A DNA stretch of 41,495 bases from an uncultured Selenomonadales bacterium (lineage in GTDB: Bacteria; Bacillota; Negativicutes; Selenomonadales; Selenomonadaceae), in contig CAMJMR010000023.1 in the NCBI GenBank assembly GCA_946407095.1, forward strand, positions 1-41,495. The letters are read 5' to 3'. The translations under genes were made by a program, and so were the position numbers. The notes below the pieces were generated by a model. The model worked only from the letters and a program-made list of their open reading frames with translations, was not told the origin of the DNA and made no database searches. Below, one piece after another: positions 9,247 to 16,466 of the stretch (position 1 is the first letter of the stretch; each line of letters opens with the position of its first letter).

Positions 9247-10902
9247 TCAGCTCCTCAAAACGGCACCCGTCGAGGCAGAAGTCGTAAGCTTGGCGTAGCG
9301 CGCAAGGTAGCCCGTCTTGATTTTGGGTTCGGGCTTCGTCCAAGCTGCGCGGCGTTTGGCAAGTTCGTCGTCGGAAACTTCGAGTTCAAGCTTGCGATTG
9401 GGAATGTCGATTGAAATGGTGTCGCCGTCGTGAATCAGCGCGATTGTGCCGCCTTCCATGGCTTCGGGCGAAATGTGACCAATGCACGCGCCCTGGCTGG
9501 CTCCGCTGAAACGCCCGTCCGTTATCAAACCGACTTTGAGCCCCGCGCCCGTTATCGCCGCCGTGGGGTTGAGCATTTCCTGCATACCGGGGCCGCCCTT
9601 GGGTCCTTCGTAGCGGATAACGACAACGTCGCCGTCGTGAATTTCGCCGCCCATAATCGCGTTAATCGCCGCCTCTTCGCTGTCGAAACATTTTGCCTTG
9701 CCCTTGTAGACGAGCATGTCTTCGCTGACGGCGGAGGCCTTGACGACCGCGCAATCGGGGCAAAGGTTGCCGTGAAGAATCGCGATGCCGCCCGTGGCGC
9801 GATAGGGATTGTCGACCGTGCGAATCACGTCGGGGCGTTCAATCTGCGCGTCTTTGATTCTGTCGCCGAGCGTGCCCGTGACCGTCAAGGCGTCAAGGTG
9901 CAAAAGATTTTTCTTGGAAAGTTCGTGCATGACGGCGTTGATGCCGCCCGCCTCGTCCAGGTCTTGCATGTGATGCTTGCCTGCGGGGCTGAGCTTGGTT
10001 ATGTAGGGCGTCCGCGCAGAAATTTCGTCGAAGAGCGTCGCGGGGATTTGAATGCCGCATTCGTTGGCAATCGCCGTCAAATGTAAAACCGTGTTCGATG
10101 AGCCACCGATACCCATGTCGACCGTTATGGCATTCTCAAAGGCTTTAAGCGTCAAGATGTCGCGCGGGCAGATATTTTTTTCCAACAAGTCCATGATGAC
10201 TTTGCCGGCGCGCTTGGCAAGAATGAATCTGTCGCCCGTGTAAGCTGCGGGGATTGTGCCGTTGCCGGACAGAGCCATCCCCAACGCCTCGCTTAAGCAG
10301 TTCATGGTGTTGGCGGTGAAAAGTCCCGCGCAGGATCCGCAACTCGGACAAGCGTGCGCCTCAAGGTCTGTCATTTCGTCCTGCGTCATTTTGCCCGCCG
10401 CGAACTTGCCCGCCGCCTCGAAAGCCTGACTGACGCTGATATCGCGCCCGTGAAAACGTCCTGCCAACATGGGGCCGCCGCTTACGATTATCGCGGGGAT
10501 GTTGAGTCTTGCCGCCGCCATCAACATGCCGGGGACGACTTTATCGCAATTCGGGATGAGAATCAGCGCGTCGAAGCCGCTCGCCATAGTGACAGCCTCG
10601 ATTGAGTCGGCGATGAGTTCACGGCTTGCAAGGGAATACTTCATGCCCGTATGACCCATAGCTATGCCGTCGCACACGCCGATAGCGGGAAATTCGACGG
10701 GGGTGCCGCCCGCCGCCGCCACGCCGAGCTTTGCCGCTTCGGTTATCGATTTAAGGTGCATGTGACCGGGAATGATTTCGTTGAAAGAGTTGCACACGCC
10801 GATAAGCGGGCGGCTCAGTTCGTCTTTGCCGTAGCCGTTCGCGTGGAATAGACTTCTGTGCGCGCAACGCGTCGCGCCCTTTTTGACTATGTCGCTTCTC
10901 AT
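9247..10902 (-). CDS. ilvD: dihydroxy-acid dehydratase
   Basis: Dehydrates dihydroxy-isovalerate and dihydroxy-methylvalerate, the third step of valine and isoleucine synthesis; an Fe-S enzyme of the cytoplasm. The ATG at 10900-10902 (MRSDIVKKG) is chosen because AGGAGG lies about nine bases upstream; a 17-codon upstream extension is possible but lacks a ribosome site. The 551-residue product is the normal length. Cluster cysteines are in [17 protein letters not shown] and the [17 protein letters not shown] signature, and the C-terminal [12 protein letters not shown] loop is present. It is the first gene of the operon that continues through murB, GT2 and trpDCFB. Confidence 0.97.
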   Translation of the reverse strand: MRSDIVKKGATRCAHRSLFHANGYGKDELSRPLIGVCNSFNEIIPGHMHLKSITEAAKLGVAAAGGTPVEFPAIGVCDGIAMGHTGMKYSLASRELIADSIEAVTMASGFDALILIPNCDKVVPGMLMAAARLNIPAIIVSGGPMLAGRFHGRDISVSQAFEAAGKFAAGKMTQDEMTDLEAHACPSCGSCAGLFTANTMNCLSEALGMALSGNGTIPAAYTGDRFILAKRAGKVIMDLLEKNICPRDILTLKAFENAITVDMGIGGSSNTVLHLTAIANECGIQIPATLFDEISARTPYITKLSPAGKHHMQDLDEAGGINAVMHELSKKNLLHLDALTVTGTLGDRIKDAQIERPDVIRTVDNPYRATGGIAILHGNLCPDCAVVKASAVSEDMLVYKGKAKCFDSEEAAINAIMGGEIHDGDVVVIRYEGPKGGPGMQEMLNPTAAITGAGLKVGLITDGRFSGASQGACIGHISPEAMEGGTIALIHDGDTISIDIPNRKLELEVSDDELAKRRAAWTKPEPKIKTGYLARYAKLTTSASTGAVLRS

Positions 10903-10934
10903 GTTAGGGTTACCTCCTAAAAATTTTCGTAGGG

Positions 10935-10963
10935 ATTTTACAGCATTTGTCAATCCCTTGCAA
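10935..10963 (-). promoter_or_regulatory. promoter of the ilvD-murB-GT2-trpDCFB operon
   Basis: On the minus strand, TTGCAA (10958-10963) and TAAAAT (10935-10940) are 17 bases apart, followed by the ilvD ribosome site. The -35 box is at the edge of a roughly 40-base direct repeat that recurs at 11615-11656. No leader peptide or T-box fits in the short leader. Confidence 0.6.
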
Positions 10964-10965
10964 CG

Positions 10966-10999
10966 AAAAAAATCGCCCCGACTGCGCGTCGAGGCTTTT
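10966..10999. terminator. terminator downstream of the AT-rich orphan gene (copy 1 of a duplicated terminator)
   Basis: GCCCCGAC (10975-10982) and GTCGAGGC (10988-10995) pair, with one G-U wobble on the minus strand, followed there by a T7 tract. The whole unit is nearly identical to 11621-11656, differing essentially only in the loop. Confidence 0.85.
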
Positions 11000-11001
11000 A
11001 T

Positions 11002-11607
11002 TCACTTATAAGTTACGGTAACATTGTCGGTCGTGAATTGAATTTTAAACATTTTGCTTTCCACTATAAAATTCGTTAACTCTCCGTAAACATGGTAGAT
11101 ACTTTTTATGTTAATAGTAATCGAGTTGCCGGTATATTTTCTGCCGAATTTCCACGACAAAAAAACTTTCTCGTAAATTTTTATTGTCATGTTTGTGATA
11201 TGATTTTTTCTTGGCAAAAAACCTAGCATATCCTCAATATCAGGCTCATCAGCACGGATAAGATCTATTGCATCCGATAATGAATCATATTCTGCTAAAA
11301 TATCCTCTATGTTATCAGATGCATTTGTTCCGCGAAAATCAAATCTATAATATTCCTCTTTAAAATGATTTTCAAGATACTTTGTTATCCGCTTATCACG
11401 TTCAATATTTGCTTCACGACCAATAATACTGCTTGAAACTATCCACGCAGGCTCTTCATGTCCACATGTAACATCGAAAACATAATCGAACTGTGCTCTT
11501 GTTAAATAAACGTAACGTCCATGGATTTTGTACATAACAAGTTCACTACCTTTTTCAAGAATTAATTTATCAAAAACGCTTGTTGAAAAATAGTTTACAC
11601 GATTCAC
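11002..11607 (-). CDS. AT-rich orphan gene of unknown function
   Basis: I recognise no family. The predicted 201-residue protein is soluble, with a charged middle (DNIEDILAEYDSLSDAIDL) and a beta-rich C-terminal part (MTIKIYEKVFLSWKFG, KMFKIQFTTDNVTVTYK); there is no signal peptide or membrane segment. Codons are rich in ATA, TTA and AAA, very unlike the GC-rich neighbours, which suggests recent transfer. The gene is bracketed by two almost identical terminators (10966-10999 and 11621-11656). The start is uncertain: GTG 11607 has no clear ribosome site, while ATG 11535 follows GAAAAAGGT and would give about 177 residues. Confidence 0.7.
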   Translation of the reverse strand: MNRVNYFSTSVFDKLILEKGSELVMYKIHGRYVYLTRAQFDYVFDVTCGHEEPAWIVSSSIIGREANIERDKRITKYLENHFKEEYYRFDFRGTNASDNIEDILAEYDSLSDAIDLIRADEPDIEDMLGFLPRKNHITNMTIKIYEKVFLSWKFGRKYTGNSITINIKSIYHVYGELTNFIVESKMFKIQFTTDNVTVTYK

Positions 11608-11620
11608 CGCCGTCTTGCAA

Positions 11621-11656
11621 TAAAAAATCGCCCCGACTTAACGTCGAGGCTTTTTT
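11621..11656. terminator. bidirectional terminator ending the purine operon (copy 2 of a duplicated terminator)
   Basis: GCCCCGAC (11630-11637) pairs with GTCGAGGC (11643-11650), flanked by A6 on the left and T6 on the right. It closes the minus-strand operon that ends at 11723. Confidence 0.88.
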
Positions 11657-11722
11657 GTTGCTAAAAAAGCGCGACAAGCTGTTCGATAATCCTAATCGGC
11701 TCGCCGCGCTTAAAATTTGTCG

Positions 11723-12910
11723 TCACACTTCGGAAAGGTATTTCGTTATCGCCGCGTCGTAGTCGGCAGTATGAGCGAAAGCCTCCGCCGCCAAAGTCTT
11801 GCGCACGTCAAGCGGAACTTCGCCATGCTCTTTAATCAGCGCGGCAATTTCGTCGTAGCGTTCGGGGTTAGTCACAACCGTCACGTATTTGAAATTCTTC
11901 GCCGCAGCCCGAATCATGGCGGGGCCGCCGATGTCGATGTTCTCAATCGCGTCCTCAAGCGTCACGTTGGGTTTGCGAATCGTCTTCTTGAACGGGTACA
12001 GATTGACGACGACCAAATCAATCGGTTCAATGCCGTTTTCCGCCATCTGCTTGACGTGTTCGGGATTGTCGCGCACAGCCAAGATGCCGCCGTGAATTTT
12101 CGGGTTGAGCGTCTTGACGCGCCCGTTCATTATTTCGGGGAAGCCCGTCAAATCGCTGACGTAGGTGACGGGAATGCCCGCCGCCCGAATCGCCTTGCCG
12201 GTGCCGCCCGTGCTGATTATCTCGACGCCGCACTTGCTTAGTTTCTTCGCCAACTCGACCGCGCCGATTTTGTTCGACACGCTGATTAATGCCCGTTTGA
12301 TTTTCATTTTGCCGCCTCCAATCTCAACTCTGCGCCCGACGATTTTCAGACGCCCTTCGATGAACAGCTTAATCGCTTGCGGATAAATTTTGTGCTCCTG
12401 CTCCAAGACTCGCGCCGCCAAAGTTTCCTCGGTGTCGTCCTCCATGACTTCAACCGCAGCTTGCATGATAATCGGGCCCGAATCGGTGCCCTCGTCGACG
12501 AAATGAACCGTGCAGCCCGAAACCTTCGCGCCGTAAGCCAAAACGTCTCGGTGGGCGTGCGCGCCGGGGAAGGCCGGCAACAGCGAAGGATGAATGTTCA
12601 TAAGCCGCCCCTCGTAGTGCTTGACGAAGTCCGCGCTCAAAATCCTCATGAAGCCCGCCAAGATGACCAAGTCGACGCCCTTAAGGTGCCGCAACAGTTC
12701 CGCTTCGAAATCTGCGCGGCTTGCGAAATTTTTCCTGTCGACGCAGATATTTTTGATGCCCGCCTCCTCCGCTCTCGCCAAGGCTCCGACGTTCGGCTTG
12801 TCGGTCAAGACGATTGAAACTTCCGCCGCCAAGTAGCCGCTCGCCGTCGCGTCGATTATCGACTGCAAATCTGTGCCGCGTCCCGAACACAGCACGCCAA
12901 GCTTAATCAT
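11723..12910 (-). CDS. purN: fusion of GAR formyltransferase (PurN) and an IMP cyclohydrolase domain (PurJ-like)
   Basis: The first about 200 residues are PurN, which formylates glycinamide ribonucleotide: [15 protein letters not shown] at the N terminus, MRILSADFV, the catalytic [17 protein letters not shown], and [10 protein letters not shown]. Without a stop the frame continues into a complete IMP cyclohydrolase domain: [54 protein letters not shown] and [17 protein letters not shown]. It then stops, so the AICAR transformylase half of normal PurH is absent. An internal ATG at 12307 has GGAGGC six bases upstream, so free cyclohydrolase of 194 residues could also be made. The start ATG at 12908-12910 follows GGGAGGTG. 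Confidence 0.93.
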   Translation of the reverse strand: MIKLGVLCSGRGTDLQSIIDATASGYLAAEVSIVLTDKPNVGALARAEEAGIKNICVDRKNFASRADFEAELLRHLKGVDLVILAGFMRILSADFVKHYEGRLMNIHPSLLPAFPGAHAHRDVLAYGAKVSGCTVHFVDEGTDSGPIIMQAAVEVMEDDTEETLAARVLEQEHKIYPQAIKLFIEGRLKIVGRRVEIGGGKMKIKRALISVSNKIGAVELAKKLSKCGVEIISTGGTGKAIRAAGIPVTYVSDLTGFPEIMNGRVKTLNPKIHGGILAVRDNPEHVKQMAENGIEPIDLVVVNLYPFKKTIRKPNVTLEDAIENIDIGGPAMIRAAAKNFKYVTVVTNPERYDEIAALIKEHGEVPLDVRKTLAAEAFAHTADYDAAITKYLSEV

Positions 12911-12936
12911 TGAATACACCTCCCTAAAATTACGAA

Positions 12937-13032
12937 GCTAGCAATGCGCCAGCGTTGCGTTCCGGCGCGGCGATTACGTTTCCTTTATCGGACGATTCGG
13001 CGTGCTATCTGTTCCGCCGCTTTTAAAGCGGC
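12937..13032 (+). repeat. R1 element, copy B (96 bp)
   Basis: Starts GCTAGCAATGCGC and ends GCCGCTTTTAAAGCGGC. It shares length, both ends and the internal CTATCTGTTCCGCCGCTTT block with the copy at 24293-24388. It separates the real purN start from a duplicated purN 5' fragment, whose frame runs into the element. Confidence 0.85.
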
Positions 13033-13080
13033 CGTCACGTTGCTGCCGCGTCCCGAACACAGCACGCCAAGTTTAATCAT
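12985..13080 (-). pseudogene. duplicated 5' fragment of purN running into an R1 repeat
   Basis: A mini-frame of 31 codons starts [15 protein letters not shown], which repeats the first residues of the real purN at 12910, and then continues as repeat-encoded sequence (AALKAAEQIARRIVR) to a stop at 12985. About 40 bases match the purN 5' end closely. It has a weak GGGTGA ribosome site. It is a remnant or a duplication made with the insertion of R1 copy B; a functional peptide is unlikely. Confidence 0.7.
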
Positions 13081-13102
13081 AGCTGTCACCCAATTTGCTG
13101 AT

Positions 13103-13333
13103 TCAGTTATCGCTGTCGCCGCTGTTGTCGCTTCCGCCGTCGTCGCCGTCGTTGTCGTCATTTCCGAAAAAGTCGCTGTCGTTGTCGTTGTTGTCGAAAG
13201 AGTCGCCGCTGTCATCATTGTCGTTGTGAGTTCTGTGGTAAAAATTAGTGTCGTCGTCGCTGTCTGCCTCGTGTCCAAATATTTTTACTGCTAAGAACAC
13301 GAAAATCAATAGCCCAAATATTATTTCAAACAT
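13103..13333 (-). CDS. small membrane or exported acidic protein with an Asp/Asn/Ser-rich tail
   Basis: The 76-residue product begins with a hydrophobic helix (about residues 3-18, [18 protein letters not shown]) followed by roughly 50 residues made almost wholly of D, N, S, G and T. The function is unknown; such tails can bind cations or simply reflect repeat expansion of GTC/GTT-type triplets. It overlaps the end of purM by 13 bases, so it is probably translated from the same message. It has no visible homology to the purine enzymes around it. An overlapping threonine-rich frame on the same strand is a shadow. Confidence 0.6.
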   Translation of the reverse strand: MFEIIFGLLIFVFLAVKIFGHEADSDDDTNFYHRTHNDNDDSGDSFDNNDNDSDFFGNDDNDGDDGGSDNSGDSDN

Positions 13334-14346
13334 GACTTGTCCGTTCCGAAAATCTCAACGCCGTTGCCTTCGACGACCCGCCCGATTTTGTAGCCCGCCA
13401 AGTTGTCGGCAATGCCCGCGTCGACAATCAGAATCATGCCGATGCCGCAGTTGAACGTTCGGAACATCTCGCGCCGCTCGACGTTGCCCCACTCCTTGAG
13501 CAGCTTGAAAATCTTCGGGACTTGCCAAGTGTCGGCGTCAATCGTCGCGCCCAAGCCGGCGGGCAAAGCGCGGGGGATGTTGTCGTAGAAGCCGCCGCCC
13601 GTCACGTGGACAAGCCCGTGAATTTTTTCGCCGTACTCTCGGATAAGCGGCAAGACCGTCGCGGGATAAAGCCTCGTCGGCGTCAAAAGCTCTTCGCCCA
13701 AAGTTTTGTTCAGACCGTCAATTTTCTCCGCGCCCGTGAACTTCATGCGCTCGAAGACGATTTTCCTAACCAAGCTGAAGCCGTTGGAATGCAAACCGCT
13801 CGACGGCAAGCCGATAAGCACGTCGCCGACTTTAACCCGCGCAGGCGTTATCAGATTTTTCCTTTCGACGACGCCGACCGCAAAGCCCGCAATGTCATAC
13901 TCGCCGCCCGAATAAAAGCCGCTCATTTCGGCGGTCTCGCCGCCTATCAGCGCGCAACCCGACTCCTTGCAAGCCGTCGCTACGCCTTTGACGATGTCGG
14001 CAACCTGTGCGGGGATAAGCTTGCCGACAGCCAGGTAGTCCAGGAAAAAGAGCGGCTCGGCTCCCTGGACAAGGATGTCGTTGACGCACATGGCAACGGC
14101 GTCTTGCCCTATGGTGTCGTGCTTGTTCAATAGGAAAGCGATTTTCAGCTTCGTACCGACGCCGTCGGTGCCCGAAACCAAAATCGGCTCGTTGTAGTGC
14201 TTAAGCGCGAACAGTCCGCCGAAGCCTCCCAAGTCGCCCAAAACTTCAGGGCGATAGGTCTCGCGGACAAAATTTTTTATCAGGCGCACGGACTCGTTGC
14301 CCGCGTCGATATCCACGCCCGAATCTTTGTAAGTCAGTTGCGTCAT
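13321..14346 (-). CDS. purM: phosphoribosylformylglycinamidine cyclo-ligase (AIR synthetase)
   Basis: Closes the imidazole ring of AIR using ATP, the fifth step of purine synthesis. The 341 residues are normal for the family. Visible landmarks are [13 protein letters not shown] at the N terminus, the ATP-binding [39 protein letters not shown], and the C-terminal [15 protein letters not shown] and FNCGIGM segments. It lies within the minus-strand purine cluster, separated from the upstream exported-protein gene by a 370-base gap that holds an R2 element. ATG at 14344-14346 has GGGAG upstream. Confidence 0.97.
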   Translation of the reverse strand: MTQLTYKDSGVDIDAGNESVRLIKNFVRETYRPEVLGDLGGFGGLFALKHYNEPILVSGTDGVGTKLKIAFLLNKHDTIGQDAVAMCVNDILVQGAEPLFFLDYLAVGKLIPAQVADIVKGVATACKESGCALIGGETAEMSGFYSGGEYDIAGFAVGVVERKNLITPARVKVGDVLIGLPSSGLHSNGFSLVRKIVFERMKFTGAEKIDGLNKTLGEELLTPTRLYPATVLPLIREYGEKIHGLVHVTGGGFYDNIPRALPAGLGATIDADTWQVPKIFKLLKEWGNVERREMFRTFNCGIGMILIVDAGIADNLAGYKIGRVVEGNGVEIFGTDKSCLK

Positions 14347-14399
14347 TGGGAAAATCTCCCTTCATCGATTCTTTTTTAGGGTCTATTGGTAAATTTACG

Positions 14400-14625
14400 A
14401 TTGCATTGCAGAGGATGAGGCCGCCCATGGATGGGCGGCCGCCGGCAACAAAAACATGGAAGTTTTTTTGCCGGCACAGTCGGCTTCGGGTAGCGTGGAC
14501 GTTTCGCCAGTGGACGGTATCCGCCCCACGCGTAGTGGCGAGTTTCTTTGCTACTTTCTTTGCTCGGTCAAAGAAAGTAGTTAATCAACTAAAAAGTCAT
14601 CGAAACGCCGAATCGAAGAGTCGCC
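14400..14625 (-). repeat. R2 element, copy a
   Basis: Read on the minus strand it has the family order: conserved hairpin H1 at 14551-14580 (12 perfect pairs), H2 around 14523-14540, variable hairpin H3 at 14441-14475 (arms GCCGGCAA/TTGCCGGC and AAAAAC/GTTTTT), GC palindrome H4 at 14419-14440, then the TTGCA end. A short piece like the other element end (TAGGGTCTATTGGTAA) abuts it at 14377-14392. It fills most of the gap between purM and the next gene. Confidence 0.85.
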
Positions 14626-14675
14626 CGCCGCTACGACGACAATCACCGGCTTGCGCCCGCCGCGCGAAATTTAAA

Positions 14676-14709
14676 GGGACATGGGACAACCTTAAGCCGT
14701 CCCTGTCCC
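14676..14709. repeat. imperfect inverted repeat downstream of the small exported-protein gene
   Basis: GGGACATGGGAC on the left faces GTCCCTGTCCC on the right. It lies just past the stop of the gene at 14717 and may serve as a terminator-like stem or a processing signal, but there is no clear T tract. Confidence 0.5.
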
Positions 14710-14716
14710 CGAAGTC

Positions 14717-15064
14717 TCAATATTCCCTGATAATCGTGTACATAGCCCATTCAATCGGCGTGTCTTGCGGCGTCGCTCGACCTTTAAAGCCCTGCGAGTT
14801 CGTGAAGGTTACGTTTTCGGTGCCGCCGTCAAGCGCGAAAAAAACATATTCCAAAAATTGTGCGCCGCCGTATTGGTCAACCATTTTCAGCGTCGCGGAA
14901 GTGATAACCATGCGATGTTCGTTCGTGCGGCTTATCGTGTCCGTCATGACGAAGCACTCGTAACCCGTCGCGGGGGACATGCCGGCGTAAACTTCGGCAG
15001 CCTCCGCCTTGACGCCCGCGCAGATTATCAAGCCGACAATCGCCGCAAGGAAAAAATTTTTCAT
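14717..15064 (-). CDS. small exported protein of unknown function
   Basis: The 115-residue product has a clear signal peptide (about residues 1-22, charged start, hydrophobic core, AEAAE cleavage region). The mature part of about 90 residues is probably all-beta: YECFVMTDTISRTN, HRMVITSATLKMVDQ, FLEYVFFALDGGTENVTF. It contains one cysteine. I do not recognise a family; similar short exported proteins of unknown role occur in Negativicutes. It starts 12 bases after the purC stop and is probably on the same message, although no link to purine synthesis is apparent. Confidence 0.75.
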   Translation of the reverse strand: MKNFFLAAIVGLIICAGVKAEAAEVYAGMSPATGYECFVMTDTISRTNEHRMVITSATLKMVDQYGGAQFLEYVFFALDGGTENVTFTNSQGFKGRATPQDTPIEWAMYTIIREY

Positions 15065-15076
15065 GGGACGGGCTCC

Positions 15077-15784
15077 TTACAAAGTCAGACGGCGCAACAT
15101 TTCCTGATAAGCCTCTTCGACGCCGCCCAAATCTTGACGGAAGCGGTCTTTGTCGAGCTTTTCGTGCGTGACGATATCCCAGAAGCGGCAGTTATCGGGC
15201 GAAATTTCGTCGGCAAGAATGACTTCGCCGTAGTCGCCGCGCCCGAATTCCAACTTGAAGTCAATCAGGTCGACGTTCTTTGCCTTGAGCAGGTCACGCA
15301 GAATCGTATTGACGGAAAAGGCGATGTGCTCCATTTGATTGAGTTCGTCGATTTTCGCCAAGTCCAAAGCCATAATGTGATAGCGATTGAGCATGGGGTC
15401 GCCGAGTTCGTCGCTCTTGTAGTAGTATTCGACGACGGGGACGGTCAAGGGCGTGCCTTCCTCCTTGCCGAGCCGCTTAACGAGACTGCCCGCGATGATG
15501 TTGCGCACGACGACTTCAAGCTTAATCATGTCCAGCCGCTTGACGAGCATTTCGCGTTCGCCGATTTTTTCGATGAAGTGATTCTTAATGCCGCGATCTT
15601 TGAGCTGCTTGAAAAAGAATTCACTGAGCTTGTTGTTGATGACGCCTTTGCCTTCGATGATGCCGTGTTTCTCGCCGTTGAGCGCGGTGGCGTCGTCCTT
15701 GAAGTACACCAGCAACTCGCCGGGGTTGTCGGTCTCGAAGACGGTTTTCGCCTTGCCCTCGTAGAGAAGATTGCCCTTAATCAT
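15077..15784 (-). CDS. purC: phosphoribosylaminoimidazole-succinocarboxamide synthase (SAICAR synthetase)
   Basis: Joins aspartate to CAIR with ATP. The 235-residue protein is the bacterial short form. It shows LLYEGKAKTVF with the ATP-binding GKAK, FKDDATALNGEK, the VVVRNIIAGSLVKRLG signature, and the second signature LIDFKLEFGRG followed by LADEISPDNCRFWD. It has ATG at 15782-15784 with AGGAGG upstream and belongs to the minus-strand purine cluster with purB and purM. Confidence 0.97.
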   Translation of the reverse strand: MIKGNLLYEGKAKTVFETDNPGELLVYFKDDATALNGEKHGIIEGKGVINNKLSEFFFKQLKDRGIKNHFIEKIGEREMLVKRLDMIKLEVVVRNIIAGSLVKRLGKEEGTPLTVPVVEYYYKSDELGDPMLNRYHIMALDLAKIDELNQMEHIAFSVNTILRDLLKAKNVDLIDFKLEFGRGDYGEVILADEISPDNCRFWDIVTHEKLDKDRFRQDLGGVEEAYQEMLRRLTL

Positions 15785-15803
15785 GATAAAACCTCCTTAA
15801 ACT

Positions 15804-16448
15804 TCACAGTGCCAACGCGTCCAAGTCGTCGGGCACATGGATTTTCCCGCTGAAATATTTTTTGCCTTCCGCCCGATAAAGTTCCTTCCGCGCAGAAAGA
15901 TTTTTGTCCTCGGTGTGATACAGCAACAGATTCTTGACGTGAAGGCTCTCGGCAAGCTCGCAGGCGTCTTTAACCGTCGAATGATTCTTGCTGTAAGGGT
16001 CGAAGATGTCGGCTTGCGAATGAAGACAAAAGGCCTCGTGCAAAAGCCATTCGGAATTTTCGGCGTAAGGCTTTCCGAATTCGTTGCAGGGCTCGTCTCC
16101 GCAACACGTCAACTTTTTTCCGCCGCCGATGTCCATTGAAAAGCCGAATTGCTTTGTCTTGGTCGAATGGATGTCAAAGAAGGTCGTCGCGCGCCCGATA
16201 ACGCTCACAGCCTCTCCGTCGGCAACGGAAACGAAATGAAGTCGGTCGCCGATAAAGCGCGTCTCTTTCGGCTGAAGAAGTTTATCGGCAATGTCCTTAA
16301 GCTGTTGAAGAACTTCGGCGTGCCCGTAAATCTTGGCGGTGCCGGCCGCTTTAAAAGCGGCGGAACAGCGGACGCGCCTCAACGACACGACGATTAAGCC
16401 GACCGCCCGCGCCGATACGAAATGCTTGCCCATTTCTAGCCCGCTCAT
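15804..16448 (-). pseudogene. MBL-fold (RNase Z-like) hydrolase, N-terminally truncated at an R1 repeat
   Basis: From about residue 40 on, the product matches the C-terminal two-thirds of a metallo-beta-lactamase-fold hydrolase: AKIYGHAEVLQQL, RFIGDRLHFV, TTFFDIHSTKTKQFGF, LTCCGDEPC, WLLHEAFC and VKNLLLYHTEDKN, with several metal-ligand candidates. The N-terminal part that should hold the HxHxDH metal motif (about 85 residues, estimated from the family) is missing. In its place the first codons (MGKHFVSARAV onward) are encoded by the 96-bp R1 repeat at 16345-16440. No ribosome site is evident before either ATG (16448 or 16433). It lies between purB and purC; probably a dead gene. Confidence 0.8.
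16345..16440 (-). repeat. R1 element, copy C (96 bp), inside the truncated MBL-fold frame
   Basis: On the minus strand it starts GCTAGAAATGGGC and ends with GCCGCTTTTAAAGCGGCC. Its length is exactly that of copies A and B. It is read in frame by the truncated MBL-fold gene and coincides with the point where homology to that family begins. Confidence 0.85.
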
Positions 16449-16466
16449 CGTTGCGTCGAAATAAAA

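Noticed and set aside
10903-11001. T-box or leader-peptide attenuator before ilvD
   Set aside because: The leader between the predicted start of transcription and the ATG is only about 25 bases, with no leader peptide or tRNA-binding features.
12985-13278. Thr-rich 97-codon frame on the minus strand
   Set aside because: Its Thr-rich part is the alternate frame of the acidic protein at 13103-13333; only its last 31 codons are kept, as a purN fragment.
14346-14963. 205-codon plus-strand frame across R2 copy a
   Set aside because: It crosses the hairpins of the element and runs antisense to a gene with a signal peptide; similar frames over other R2 copies do not share a reading frame.
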